Part shown: in pieces, positions 50,873-64,000 of the stretch | How positions within the stretch are numbered: position 1 is the first letter of the stretch | Layout of the letters: every line of letters begins with the position of its first letter | Assembly: GCF_000208745.1 (NCBI RefSeq) | Contig: NC_030852.1 | Coordinates: forward strand, 26,094,268 to 26,158,267 | Direction of reading: 5' to 3' | From: Theobroma cacao | Lineage: Eukaryota; Streptophyta; Magnoliopsida; Malvales; Malvaceae | DNA length: 64,000 nt | Made by a program: the position numbers and the translations under genes | Notes under the pieces: generated by a model | Seen by the model: only the letters and a program-made list of their open reading frames with translations | Database searches by the model: none | What the model was told of the DNA's origin: nothing

Positions 50873-52214
50873 CATTGAATTATTAGGTTTTCATGAAATA
50901 ATAATTTTGTGTTTGTTATTTTTCCCAATCTTGCTAGGATATTACATGTCTCCATACTGTTTAAATATAAAAAAATACGTAAACTTGTATTGTTTTTAAT
51001 CCTTTAGCGGTTTAAGCTTGCACGTGATTAGTTGATTTAATGAATAAAAATTATTTTCTGACCTTCACCCACAATGTTAAGATCCTAGATTGAGTTTTAT
51101 TTGGATAGCTAATGATACTAACAACATGCTTAGTTCCATTCCCTTTATTCCTAATCATTCTTTAAAACTTTATTTGATTACGAGGAATGATCATTGTCAA
51201 TGATAGTCATTTTGAAAGTTAAGGAATAGATTACAAATGTTAATAAATAAAAATGTCTTTCATAAATTTAAAAATAATAATAATAATAATAATACAATTT
51301 ATTCATTTTTCGTAATTTCTTACTCTTTTTATCCAACTGCCTCTATCTTTCTCTCACTAAATTTCCTCCACTGCAAAGAACGGTGGCAGTGACAAGTGGA
51401 ATCATGCTGTTATGGCCATATACGCTCCTTAGCCAAATCAGGGGGTAAAAGCATCAGATTCCACTGTGAAAATGCTAAATTCGACGTTCTCTAATCAAAT
51501 CCAACCACAATGAGCACATATTGGCGTTGCTTTATGCCGCTCATGGTCAACAAACAAAAAGAAAGAAAATAAAATGAATTTGAAATAAAAAGGTTTGAGT
51601 TTTAATTATAAGCTATAAAAAAATAATATTTTAAATTTAAATTTTAAACATTTTAAAAATAAAGAATAAAATAAATAATGATATTAATGTTTTAATTCCT
51701 ACCAACTAAAACATTGAAATAATTTATAATTATAATTCTTATCATATTTCATTCCTATCAACCAAACTACATAATAGTTGATTTAAAAAAAAAAAATTAC
51801 ATAATAGCTATTAATCTCTTATTATGTTCCCATGAAATGATTAGTTTCATTTCTACTTTATTCTATTCCACGAACCAAACACATTATAAATATATTAACC
51901 TATTTTATATTAGTTTTTTTAATAAAAAAATACTATAAAAGTAAAATTAATAATAAAAAGTAAAAGTATTATTGTTACTTGTCCCAAACAATATATAATA
52001 CTTTAATTCTAGATTCTAAAGTATGGTTTTGGTTCATTATAAGGATGCAGCTGAAAATTATTTTGGTTCCAAGTTGATGATGATAGCAAGATTCCAATCC
52101 TTTTACCCCAAACTTCCATTTTGTTCTTATAATACCGTTTATGCTTATGATACATCTTAATGATAAGAAAATGCTTTAATCATACTTGTTCAGTATTAAT
52201 ATCAAAATTTTCTT
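50873..52214. other. Gene-poor AT-rich tract with MITE-like end sequences
   Basis: Segments such as cattccctttattcctaatc (about 51139) and attctattccacgaaccaaac (about 51862-51882) look like ends of small DNA transposons (aaccaaac termini). The part at 51350-51550 is of normal base composition but has no supported gene. Confidence 0.4.
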
Positions 52215-52525
52215 AGCATAATGCTCGAAAAGCTTATGAATTATTTAGGAAAATATAAATAAATTATTATTCTTTTATTGCATTTAATTAAATATTTATA
52301 TTATTATTTTAGATTAAATATGTTTTTATGATTAATTATTGACTAATTACCATTAATAAAAAAATACAACTTGTCAATTTATGCATTCATTGCACTGACA
52401 TGAAAGGTAACAAATATCATATGATCAAGTTATCATATCATATTAACATGTCACATCATCGTAAATTACAATATATCAATATATCATGTCAACATCATAT
52501 GATATTTAGTGACAAGAGATTTTGA
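52215..52525. mobile_element. Fold-back MITE copy 4, right arm incomplete
   Basis: The left arm (gcataatgctcgaaaagc, then tttaattaaatatttatat) matches the other copies. The right arm is degraded after the central catatgatatttagtgac. Confidence 0.45.
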
Positions 52526-52932
52526 CAAAGTACTTAACCAATTCAATTTGTTCGAGTAATTAAAAATATTATACTAATAAACTTACAATCTTATATTTTT
52601 TATGTTTCACTTTTATTTTTTAATATTTAACTACAAACTCGTGTTGATATCCATCATTCAACTTTGGATATTTTGAAATCATGATATTCAACATCTCAAC
52701 TGACACTAGTATTTTTAGTTTCAGTGTCTTATTTGAGTTTGATAAACATTGTTATCATGTGTTTTATTTTGCTTACTTTTTGTGAATTCAAATATCAAGT
52801 AACAATCGGATTCAAATTCTGACACATCTATCATAAATCAATCTAGTATCACAAGAATGGTAGATTTACTACAAATGATTCTTATATTTAAGTAAACAAA
52901 TCTTTTAATAATATGATACTTATTTAATTGTT

Positions 52933-53376
52933 GGCATAATACTTGAAAAAGTTTATAAATTATTTAAAAAAATCAAATAAACCTTTATTTTTTAATTATG
53001 TTCAATCAAACCTTTATACATTTATTTTAAGTCAAATATGCCTGTATGACTAATAGTTAACTAATTATCATTAATCACTTGTCATTTTATGTTTTTGTGG
53101 CATTGATTATGTGATGGATAAAAATATCACATGGTAATGACATCATACTACATTAGCATGACACATCATCATTTATTATTACTTGTCAATATACTACACT
53201 AACGTCGCATTATATAAAATGATAAATGACATTTTAACTAACAATAGTTAATCAACCATTGGTTATAAAGCTTATTTGACTTAAAATAAAAGTATAAGAA
53301 TTTGATTGAATATAATAAAAAAAAAGAGTTTACTTGAAATTTTTTAATATTTTAAGACTTTTGCAAGTACTATGTC
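52933..53376. mobile_element. Fold-back MITE copy 5 (best-preserved, about 0.44 kb)
   Basis: The termini are the clearest of the family: ggcataatacttgaaaaagt at the left and acttttgcaagtactatgtc at the right, which are near-perfect reverse complements. Internal arms (gttcaatcaaacctttata / atgttttttgtggcattga) are also mirrored at about 53196-53330. Confidence 0.7.
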
Positions 53377-53552
53377 TAAAATTTGTTACTTATATATGTG
53401 TATATATATGTATGTATGCACGGACGCGTTTAAATATCGCTAACTCAAGTTTCACAAAGATAAAGTTTGAAAGAAAATGAGAATGATATTGGACTTTAAA
53501 TGCAACAATACTTCAATAAATTAAAAAATTCAATTAAGTGTATCTTTATAGG

Positions 53553-53590
53553 AACCAAAAAAAGACCCGTACTTCGTAGCGGGTGTGTAA
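53553..53590. repeat. Hairpin resembling a Helitron 3' stem-loop
   Basis: acccgtacttcgtagcgggt folds with a 5-bp acccg/cgggt stem. Read on the minus strand it resembles the pre-terminal hairpin of plant Helitrons, but the expected CTRR end is absent, so it may be a worn or unrelated hairpin. Confidence 0.3.
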
Positions 53591-55205
53591 AATTTGATAA
53601 ACAATTGTATAAAAAAATTGAAGTTAATGATATTCTTGTAGATTGTTTAAAGAAATTAAAAAGAAGTTGCGTGAAACTCTACATTAAAGATAAAAATGAA
53701 AATAAATTTATATAATATTCACTATTAAGACAAAACAACACTATTAAATAAATAAAAGTGTCTCATCTCTCACAAAATGTTAGTTTTCCTCAAATATGAA
53801 ATATTCGTGATACTATCCTCATAACTAAGATACATCCACCTTCAAGCACATTGTAATCCTATGGTTACAACATTTTTTTTTTTTATGAAAATCAACTACT
53901 ATGTAATTTTGTAATTTAAAAAATCCTTTATAATAGCATCGTAGATCTCTGAAAAAAACAGTAAAATTGAAAAAAAAAACAAAATAAATGAAATATAAAT
54001 ATAAATTTTATGGCATCCCCTGCATAAGGATAATTGAACTTTTCCATTACTCATATTGTGTTTTCTATTATATAGTGTTTGTTAAAATTTCATCCTTTCT
54101 TTTGAGAACCCATGATGAATTCATGTAACATTAGAAAATAATTTATAAATAAAGTTATTGCCAATAAAACATTAAAATATTAAAAAAATAAAAGATTTTT
54201 ACATGATTGAAAACTTGAATCAATCAAAAACCAAACATAAAGCACCTGGGCATGATAATTAATGTCTAATGGTAAAAAAAATGAAAATGGAACATGAAAA
54301 ATAAAAAATGAAAAATCTCAACTCTTAGCCTTACTCTTCACCATGCAAATCTCGAAAACTGTTTTGTACCTGGAGAGTAAAACAAACCCAATATCAAAGA
54401 TAGAAAAACCAAACAATAAATGAAAATACAAGGTAAAAATCAAACCTAGCATTGGGGAAAAAAACACTATCAATGGAAAAAAAAGCTGAGAACCCACAGA
54501 CAAAAATAAAAGAAATTTAAAAAAGAGTAATTATCAAATAAATCTTAAGAAAAAAAAAGGAGAGAAAACATGAAGAAAATAGTAGAAAGAAGAGAGAAAA
54601 CAACAAGTGAAAGAAACACAAAGAAATGATAGAAAGTTGCAGAAGTTATAAACAAAGGGGGTAGAGAAATAAAAGAGAAGGAGAATACTAAAGAAAAAAG
54701 ATAAAAAATGATAGAAAAATGGGGCAAAACTCGATCCCAATACAACTCTTAGTCAAGAAAAAAATCAGAACACCATGTCTCAAAACCCATTACTCTCAAC
54801 AACACAGCACCACGTGTCAGCATCCATTACTATGGAAATGAGAGAAAGTTACGGAGGCTATATACAAATGAGCGAGAATCAAAGAGAAGAAAAATAGACC
54901 AAAAAAGATAGAAAAATGAGACAAAATCCATCTTAGAAATATGGGGTGGCAGTTGTCCTTTTCTATTCATGGTTTTGGGCTTGTTGTGAGTTTCCAAGGG
55001 TTGTAGCTTGGGTTGGGTCTAATCCACTGTTAGTGAAGCTGCAAGGCATGACATCAGTGAGTTTGTTCAACGGACCCTGGATGTGGGTGAACAGCTCTTA
55101 GTTAACAATTGTAGCACCATGTGTCTAACACCTCTGGCTTTCAATTATCTCGCAATTGTCTTCGTCTTGAGACAATTTTTAACATATGTTGATTGAGCTT
55201 TTGAT
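53591..55205. other. Gene-poor stretch
   Basis: AT-rich, with purine-rich blocks near 54480-54730. Low-complexity open frames on the minus strand here are not believed to be genes. Confidence 0.45.
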
Positions 55206-55631
55206 GGCACAATGTTAATTTTTAAAAAATTATTTAATAAAATTTATTCTTTGATTACATTTAATTAAAATTTTATATTTTATTTTGAGTTAAATAAACT
55301 ATTATAATTAATAGTTGATTAATTATTATTAATTAAAATATTACTTGTTATAAATTGAAATATTATTTATCATTTTATATTCATATGATGCTGATGTGGA
55401 AGGTGAAAATGTTATATAATAATGTCATCATATTACGTAATCATCAAATATGACATATTAATACACAATATTGTATAAAAATGATGTATGATATTTTGAC
55501 TAAATCAACTATTAGTCATAAGGGCTTATTTGACTCAAAATAAAAATATATGATTTTTTAAATATAATAAAATAACAAAAATTAATTTAAAATTTTTAAA
55601 ATAATTTAAATTTTTTTGTAGATATTATATC
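55206..55631. mobile_element. Fold-back MITE copy 6 (about 0.43 kb)
   Basis: Left end ggcacaatgttaattttta and right end tttgtagatattatatc match the family. Internal arms (attataattaatagttgat / gactaaatcaactattagt) are mirrored. Confidence 0.55.
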
Positions 55632-58600
55632 TTAATCCTTTTGGGAGAGCTACAAGTCTATCTTATCTTGCAACTATCATCAACTTTTTTTAAGTTAATT
55701 TAATTTATTAACATTACTTAAAAGTGATGTATTGATGCTTTTGGAATAAAACTTTGGATTTTATATTTGTCAATATTATATGCATAATGGGGGATTAAAC
55801 GGTCACAATGTCATTCTTCCACATTCCAATTCAAAAAGGGGATGGAGAAAGTGAATGAGTGGGCAACAGCTACCAGGTTCTTATAATATTATTTGTCAAT
55901 ATTATATTCATAAGTAGGGGAGAATAAGTCGAAGCTTGTGACGTGATTGTCACGTGTCAATGGATTTTTTTTTTTGTTTTGAAATCGTAATATATAATAA
56001 ATATTAAAAATTTAATTTGTGAGTTGACATGAAGTCTGATAATAGAAAATAACAACAAATTTATATTTTTCACTGCAATGTTTTACATAAAAAAATATTT
56101 AAGTATTATATGATTACTTAGCGATCTTAAATGAAAATTTTAAAATATACAAATAGTCAATTTGAGTTTGAAAATATAAAAAGAGATTTTTAATTTTTGA
56201 AGTATTTCAATTAAATTGTTTAAAAAGTGGAAAAGAAAGCTTGGACCCAAGACCCAACTTGAATAGAGTTGGGTTGGGTTGGGTCGTGTCCAGGACAAGA
56301 GGCTTTCTAGGTTCAGATTAAATGTCTTAATGGTCAGGTCCAGAACCCACAATCCAGCTTGACAAGCCGGAGCCAATTTTCTGTTAAGCGCCGCCTATTT
56401 GACCTGATTTTTTTCTCAATTTATTTATATTTTAAAAGTAAAAAATAGATCAAACAAGATATCGTGAAACTTTTGAAAAAACAATATTTTTAAAAAATCA
56501 ATATTTTTTTAAAAGAACTCTTAAAAAAAGAGATAATTTTTTCTTTTTATTTTAAATACGACAGTTTTTTAAAAAATATTATTCCCTATCTAAATTGATC
56601 TCCTTCTTTTTCCCTTTACAAATCATAAAAACGCAAATTACGATTTCTCCTTTCTTGACACTTTTTAAAAAAGATTTCTAAAAAAGAAAAAAATAGAAAA
56701 CTCAATAATAGAATAATAAAATATGTGATTTTTTTATTTTTATAAAAATTTAAAAAATAATATTTAAAGTTTAAAGTTGCATTCATGTATTATTTTAAGA
56801 TTTTGTTATCTTTTTTACCAAAAAACATTTTATTGTCAAACATATTGTTTTATTTTTTCACTTTTTTCTTTGAGAATTGAAATGTTATGGTTCGATTGCT
56901 TGCTAGATCAATAAAAATATAATATTATTATTATTACTATATAAAGTTTGAAAGTTCGTTCTGTTTTCATATAAAAAAAAACTTTTTGATTTTAATATAA
57001 AAAATTATACATAAACTTGAAGCAGATTTATTCTACTTTAGTTTATTATGTAGGAATATAATAAAGAAGGGATATAATAGAATTATTATTAGGTAAATTG
57101 ATTAATAGAATGGAATAGAGTAGTAATTATTATTATTATTTATTCTAATGTTTGGTTAGTGCGCATAACTTTAGAATAATCAAGGAATAAATGATAAAAT
57201 GACAAAACTACCATTTATTGTAACAAAATTAATTTTCATAAAAAATAAAAATAAATTCTATTTTTATTAAACATCAATAATTTATTATTAAATTATTAAT
57301 ATTTAAAACATAAAATTATTGAATATTTGATTTATTAATTAGTATATAATTTTTATTTTAATTATTTGAATCATTTTTCTCTATTTGTATTTTTCATGTC
57401 TTAATCTTTTAATTTATATTCTCATTAAATACCAATAATTTATTGTTAAATTATTAAATAATTTATATTAAATTAGTTATATAAATTTTTATTTTAATTA
57501 TTTGAATAATTTTATCTATTTGAACTTTTGATTTTTTTAATCTTTTAATTATTATTTTTATTAAACATCAATAAAAGAGAAAAAAAAGAAAATATATTAA
57601 ATAGGGATATTTTCATCTAATTATATTTTTCCCCTATTCCATCAGCCATGGAATGGCTAATAATGGGGGGAGGGAGGGGAATGGTTAAGCGTTTTTTTAG
57701 GTAAAATGCTGCCAAACAAGGGAATAAAAATGTGAAAGAAATAAAAAGGGAATGGTTAATGCCAAATATGTCGTTATGTTAATTTTAATTAAAATTAAAA
57801 TTTATATAATTTATTTTATTAAATAATTTTAATTTAATTTTAAATATTATTATTTTTTATAAGAATTTTATAATAATTTTTAAATTAAAAAAAACTAAGC
57901 CAAACAGTTTATAAGTATACAGCTTTTCCTATGTATCCATCTTTGAATTTTTGAATACGCTAAGCACCAAGACATGAAGGTGCTTTACGCTTTGTAGACT
58001 GTAGCATACCAAAAAAGATTTGCGAAAGGATTTGTAAGTTGATCACATAAGCTAAACGATTTGCAAAAGACTGGACAACGAATGGGGTGTGTTTACAGAA
58101 AAGGAAATTAATTGTCTGTTTTTACTTTTTACAGTTTTACTCTACTGCGTATGGGGTAAAAGAATACAAAAAGTGACAGGTGTCAAGTGTACAGCAGGCA
58201 CAGCAAGTGGGTGAATGTAGGTAGTCGCAGCAGCAAGGGAAATCATAAAAATGCGGATTCGTTTTTGGCTCCACAAAATTTCAGGTTTTGCCGCGATGCA
58301 AATGGCATGGTAAAAGAAAAAAGAAAAAACAAATCCCGCTCTCCCCCAAAAATTTTTTTTGTTGCCCGCTCTTTCCTCCCCCTTCTTCTCCCCTCCCTCC
58401 CTGGCTCCCGCGCCCTAAGAAAAGTTTTGCTTATCTCAAATTTGCCCCCCAAATTCCCCAATTCCAATCTCTCTCTCCCCCCAAAAAAGTCAAAACATCA
58501 AAGCCGTGTTTTTTTTCATTGCACTGCACCAGAGCGACTCTCCTACTCTCTACTCTACTCTCAACTCTCTCGATCTTCTAGGGTTCCTTTCAATTTTAGG

Positions 58601-58645
58601 GTTTTAGGGCAAAAACTGATTTTTGCTGTTTGATTGGTGGTTTCT
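55632..58645. other. Gene-poor tract and DEK 5' region
   Basis: AT-rich to about 57900, including a small-transposon-like stretch at about 57040-57760 (fragments ctaatgtttggttagtgc and gctgccaaacaagggaat). A region of more normal composition follows; the last ~150 bp is pyrimidine-rich (ctctctcccccc, ctctactctactctcaactctc) and is likely the DEK 5'UTR. Confidence 0.45.
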
Positions 58646-61600
58646 ATGGCGACGGAAACCCTAGAAGAGAAGAAACCAGAGGAGGAGGAGGAGGAGGCTG
58701 CTCCGGTTAACGCTAAAGAGGAGGTTAAAGAAGACAAAGAGAAACAGGAGGAAAGCAAGGAGGTTTTCGACAAACAAGTTTCTGGGGAAAGTGAGGAAAA
58801 GAAGGAACTTGACGATAAAGAGGGAGAAAAACAGGAGGAAAAAGAGGAAGAGAAAAAAGAGGAGAAAGTAGAGAAAGCTGAGGAGACTAAGGAGGAAGAA
58901 GAGAAAGAAGAGGAAGGGAGTAAGAAATCGAAAGGGAGTAGTCGAAAGCGAAGCTCCAGGAAGGAGCCAACTGTGTCTAAGAAACCGAGTCGAGAATCGT
59001 CTGAAAACAAAAAAGCGAGTCAGGAATCGGCCGAGAAGAAAGAGCCTGTGACGCCGAGTAGTGATAGGCCCACGAGGGAAAGGAAAGTGGTGGAGAGATA
59101 TTCAGCTCCTTCCGTTGCCAGGTCTTCATCTGGCAAACCTTTGTCAATTGAAAAGGTATTTTTTTTTTTTGGTTAAGGTTTTATTAGTTTTTTTCTCCAT
59201 TTTCTTGTTTCTGTGTTTTGAATTTTTTTAATTATGTGTTGCTTCAGGGTCGCGGTACACAGCTTAAAGATATTCCAAATGGTAAGGATCTTTTTCTATC
59301 TTAAATGTTTTTATTAAGGTTCATGGAATTTGATAGTGCTTGTATTCTTTATTCAATTGCGGATGACTTGTAATGTAATATAGTCAAGGTGATAAATATA
59401 GTACAAGTTGGAACTTGGTTAAATTCAGTACTTTACACCATTTGTTGGGTATACGTTTTGTTGAATGCTATAAGCAATTTAACACTCGATTATTATGCAT
59501 TGGAAAGATCAGTCTCCATAAAGTCTCTCAATACTGATGTGAATAATAGCATTCTTGCCAGTATAAAACTACAGTTACACTGTTGCTATGTGCAATTTGG
59601 CCATTTTGACTGTCTTTGAGCTTGGATAAGTACTATTAGGAGATTGAAATGGAGGAAATGTTGGGTGAAACGCTGAACTTTTAAAATTTTGTAAACATAG
59701 GATGGCTGTGAGGTTTTTGAACTTTTATGATAGTGTATTCCATACTTGCTGATGATGCTTGCAATTATTTTTCTTGGTTCTTATTTTCTGGGTATCAGGA
59801 GTTGATACCAATAATTTCGTTATGGATTGCGGTGCTTAGTTGGAGTTTTATACATGCTTGAATTGCTTGTGAAGTTAATAGAAAATATGGTAGTAGTTGA
59901 ATGTTTTAACATTTAGTCCTTACTGCTTACCTCTTGCAGTTTTCATCTGGTATTTGACCCTCAAGATTGTCTCGGATGACAAACAGATTTTAGTCCTGTT
60001 GTGATGGCATTTTATTTAATATAGTCTTGTTTGTGTTTGTTCAACTTTGTTGTTATTGCAGAGTCTGGCCTATTTTTTCTCTGATATTGTAAACTGTTTC
60101 AGTGGCTTTCAAGTTGTCGAAGAGAAAACCTGATGACAATCTGCAGATGCTTCATATGATACTTTTTGGAAAGAAAGCAAAGGTAATCAAGTTATCTTGT
60201 CTTGTTGTTTCATTATTCTTTTTTTGTGCTAATTGTATACTTATATTAAAAAATTTTACAGCCTCACGGTTTGAAGAGAAACATTGGCCAGTTTTCAGGT
60301 TTTGTTTGGGCTGAGAATGAGGTATTTTCTTTGATCTAATATTCATTTTTTTTCTGTTGCTGATCTGGGTGGTTCTCTTATTGCATTTAGTAAAAGTAGG
60401 ATTAATTGAAGATGATGCTTGACTTTGTGTGTAAGCTATTATTCATTAAGTGAGACCTTCTTAATGCCCATTGTCTCATTTTTTCAGCAGGAAAAACAAA
60501 AATCCAAAGTAAAGGAAAAACTTGACAAATGTGTTAAGGAAAAATTGGTTGATTTCTGTGATTTGCTGAATATTCCAATAACGAGGGCCACTGTAAAAAA
60601 GGTCAGTAAGAAATATATACTTTTAATGTTGTTTGAGTATTAATTTTACTTGTTTATTTGGAAAATAACTCATTTGTTTTTTCAGGAGGAAGTCTCTGCC
60701 AAATTGTTGGAATTTCTGGAATCTCCCCATGCTACAACTGATGTTCTACTGGCTGACAAGGAACAGGTTCTATGTTATTTCATAATCTTTTACATGTTAT
60801 GGAATATTTGGCATGTTAACTGTCAGGGTGAGAGTGAATGGAATTCTTATTCATCTTGTTTCAGAAAGGTAAAAAGCGTAAAGCTACACCAAGTAGAAAC
60901 ATCAGTTCAGGGGAAGCATCAGATACATCAGCCAAGGTTTGTCTTCTTTGTTGGTGTTCCATATTGATATGTATTTTTTTGTTGTCTACTTATTATGCAT
61001 CTTCATCATGGACTAGTACTTGTTTCTGAATGTATTGTACTGCAATTTTGTATTTTTAATTTTGTTGATTCCATCTTATCTTTGTTTAAATTTGTTTATT
61101 GTGTATGATTTTTGCCTCCTCTTCAGTGTTTGAGTAAATTCTTTTGATCAGTGTGATGTGGTTAATGTTGGTGTTTGTTAGCCGTAACTACAAATGATTT
61201 ATGCTTGGGGTGCTAAAGTGCTGTTCTCACCTATAAGGTTCTTTATAGAATAGGCTAATGTGATATCATCAAACTGATCATTTGTTATTGCTATATTAAG
61301 GTTGATAAAATTGGTTGTTTTGTCAATTAGAATGAAGTTTCATAAGGGTCATTAATTGATTTAGGCTGATCAAAGTTGGTGCTCTCAAGACTTGAATTTG
61401 CATTCCAATTTAGTCTTGTTTATCATGCCACTACTTAGTGGTCCCTGAGTATGTATCGTCTATGTTTTATTTCTTTGTTTTGTATTATTAATAGAGTTGT
61501 GATACCCATTCTATATCATGTATTGATTTCTGATTTTGTCCGGTTATGGAGAATTTTTTCTGTGATTTATTCATGAAGGTTGTCAATATGTCATTTTGGT

Positions 61601-63989
61601 TTTGTGCTTATTCCATGCTACTATAGTTTTGATCCTTCCATATCCCATTTTAACCAGTTTAGAAAAAATTTTGGTGGTTTATTTGCAAGTTTAAGAGATT
61701 TTTTTATATAAAATTTTCCTTGAATATTTGTGGATTCAGTACAAAAGATGCCTTATTCATTCACATGATGTTTCATGAGTTATCTCAAATGGATTGTCGT
61801 TCCTATGTGTTTTTGTTGGTACCCAGCAAGTGTTATCTTTGGCTTTTAGTTATTGTGATTAGTTTCTCTGCAGCATCTTTTTCTCCTGAATTATACTATT
61901 TGTTAATGATAATCTTTCTAAGGTTTGTGGTCAGAATTTCACTTTGAATAGAATTAACTATGATGATTGCGCTTTGAGCATGATGTTGGCACTTGTAAGT
62001 GTACAAGAGAAGCGTGTTTAGTTTTTTCAAAGTTTTTTCTATGTTTGGAGGGTTAGCACATAATACTGAAGTCCATTATTGTGTATGCGTCTGACATGGA
62101 TACTTTAGGATAACTGATTAGTCACAGCAATTGGGGAACAACAAAGATGGCATTTTCACATTATATCAGTTCTTTGTCATAAGTTTTGAAACTACTTTGA
62201 AGAGAATACTGAAGCTGTTTACATGGCTTTCGTAAAATTTGTTTGATTGGCTTGTTCTTTTCCTTTGTTTCTGTTTATCTCTAGAGTCATTGTCAATGTC
62301 CTTGTTTTTGAAAGTGGACATTCAATTTGGAATGGAAGGAGTATTTGTTTTGCTTTTAGAAACTTTGTGCCATTTGGAAATTGAACCTTCAATTTGGAAT
62401 GGAAGGTTTGCTTGTAGAAACTTTTAAGAAATCATAATGCAAGTAGAAATAACGACCAAATAAGGGTTTTGTTTATTGTTGCATGTTTGTATTTGCTACA
62501 GCCAAATAGTTTGAGGTTTTATATCCCGTTGGTCTTTTGACTATCCAAGTTCCCAACCTGTATTGTTCATCAATGTAGTTTTAGTAAATTCTTAATTTGG
62601 TTTTTGTTGGGGGAATTTTGATTGCAGTCTCACATATCTGTCTAAAATAAGGATGTGTTTGCAGATAATGTGGATGGCAACTGCAGTGTGAGAGAATGAT
62701 AACTTTCTTTCCATTGTGTCTGTTTCCTTGTATCTATCTATGTTTAGTCTGTATGACATTTTTGGTGGCTGAGAGTGCTTGATGCTTGAGTTGTTATTTT
62801 GTTTCCAATTTCGCTCTACAGAAGCGAAGAACAAGCCAAGGTGGGGAAAAGCGTAAGCATTCACCCAAAGCTGAGGAAGAAGATGAGGATGATGATAAAG
62901 TTGAATCTCCTGACACTAAGGGTGATTCTAATGAAGACAATGCTGACACTATACCAAAAGAAGAGAGTGATGATGAAGATACTAAATCAGAGGAAGAAGA
63001 TGAACCCAAGAAGTCCACCAACAAAAGCACTTCAAAAAAGATTGCAAAGGAGAGTCCAGAATCAAAAGGCAAGGATAAATCTACATCTGGAAGGAAGGTT
63101 ACACCTGCAAAATCTGTGAAAAGTCCTTCAAAACCTAGCAAAAGATCTTCTGGATCAACTGCAAAACAAGTTTCTAGTGATGTTGATGGGACTTCTGGCT
63201 CCAAATCAAAGGGTTCTGTGTCAAAAAAACAGAAAGTTGAAAAGGAAAGCTCGAAGGATGGAAGTTTTTTCACCAAGGACAAGGTTGCTGGCAGGAAGCG
63301 AACAAACAAGTCACCTGCAAAGGTTTCTGCCAAGACTCAAGGTAGATTTCCCTATCTATGCTATTGTTGTGCATGTCTACTCAAGCTTGTTTGGAAGATG
63401 TCTCTTAAATTTGGATTTGTTTGTGTGGATAGTATAAAAAGAGTTTCTAGGCTAGGCATATTTTATGTGGTTTCTTGTGTTGATTGATTTTGATGCTCAT
63501 GTGTTGAGTATTTGCTATTACAGGTAAAGGCAAAAGTGCCAAGAAGCCTAAAGCAGAGCCTAGCAGAGAAGAGATTCATGATGTGGTGGTAGATATTCTA
63601 AAAGAAGTGGACTTCAACACTGTAAGTACTGTCTTTTATCCATATGTTGGAGATGGAAATGATTAAAATGAATACTATAGTGCTAAAATTTTTTTCTGTT
63701 TGTGATGCAGGCAACATTATCTGATATTCTTCGGCAACTTGGTATGATTACCTCTAGTTATTTAAGTTAGAATATTTGATATTTAGATTTGACTAATTGT
63801 GAGATTTGGTTTATGTCAGGTACGCACTTTGATCTGGATTTGATGCACAGGAAAGCTGAGGTGAAGGATATTATTACTGATGTGATAAATAACATGTCCG
63901 ATGAGGATGAGGAAGGGGAGGAAAGTGAGGAGAATGCTGATACAGGTGGTGAAGCTGGTAAAGATGGGGATGGGGATGATGATGATTAG
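58646..63989 (+). CDS. DEK: DEK domain-containing chromatin-associated protein
   Basis: Eleven exons (58646-59155, 59248-59281, 60103-60182, 60262-60321, 60491-60601, 60686-60766, 60865-60936, 62822-63341, 63524-63621, 63711-63741, 63820-63989) join to 588 codons. The N-terminus (about 1-100) is highly acidic and Lys-rich. Then come the conserved DEK core (about 171-275, with LHMILFGKKAKPHGLKRNIG and FVWAENE), a basic Lys/Ser-rich middle in the big exon 8, and the DEK-C domain (about 505-575, EIHDVVVDILKEVDF, then HRKAEVKDIITDVI) that binds DNA. The tail is acidic. Plant DEK proteins associate with chromatin and histones in the nucleus. Intron 7 is about 1.9 kb. The start is the Met with the acidic run, not the upstream non-ATG codons. 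The stop lies 11 bp before the window end. Confidence 0.93.
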
Positions 63990-64000
63990 TTCACTTAAGG

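Noticed and set aside
54534..54745. Phe/Ser-rich frames on the minus strand
   Set aside because: The mirror of a purine-rich low-complexity tract.
58561..59010. 149-codon Ser/Phe-rich frame on the minus strand
   Set aside because: It is the mirror of the acidic Lys/Glu-rich first exon of DEK, a composition artefact.
62794..63333. 179-codon Ser/Leu-rich frame on the minus strand
   Set aside because: Antisense of the Lys/Ser-rich exon 8 of DEK; same artefact.

Overview
The window is plant nuclear DNA. It has intron-rich genes with GT-AG junctions, AT-rich spacers full of MITE-like and SSR sequence, and protein families typical of a eudicot. A rosid tree is my guess; the species is not determined. 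Two single N calls (7059, 20605) mark it as draft assembly.

Layout. A DUF4408/DUF761 membrane protein gene lies at 0.7-1.3 kb, with a possible exon of another gene at the left edge. From 3.7 to 22.7 kb there is a head-to-tail tandem array of five 11-beta-hydroxysteroid-dehydrogenase-like (steroleosin/HSD1-type) SDR genes sharing one six-exon structure. Three are intact (A, B, C). D is a pseudogene with an LTR-like insertion in exon 2 and several further lesions. E is complete except for one nonsense codon. A triplicated 0.65-0.74 kb block carrying a stray terminal exon lies between A and B. Next come RMI1 (minus, 23.5-28.0 kb), a probable non-autonomous Helitron (28.2-30.8 kb), a small secreted Cys-rich peptide gene (33 kb), an ACR four-ACT-domain gene (36-38 kb), SWI3A (minus, 39.2-42.3 kb), an E-type PPR gene (43.4-44.9 kb), an NHL/LEA_2 gene (minus, 45.4-46.3 kb), eL8/RPL7a (minus, 47.6-50.1 kb), an 8.5 kb gene-poor repeat tract, and a DEK-type chromatin gene (58.6-64.0 kb).

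How it fits together. The HSD array is one expanding and decaying gene family, probably of lipid-droplet or ER-associated NADP(H)-dependent oxidoreductases. The remaining genes are unlinked housekeeping functions (DNA repair, chromatin, translation, amino-acid sensing, organelle RNA) in ordinary eukaryotic order. The most useful non-gene signal is a fold-back MITE family present at least six times, three copies lying just upstream of genes. I found no clear novel multi-gene system.
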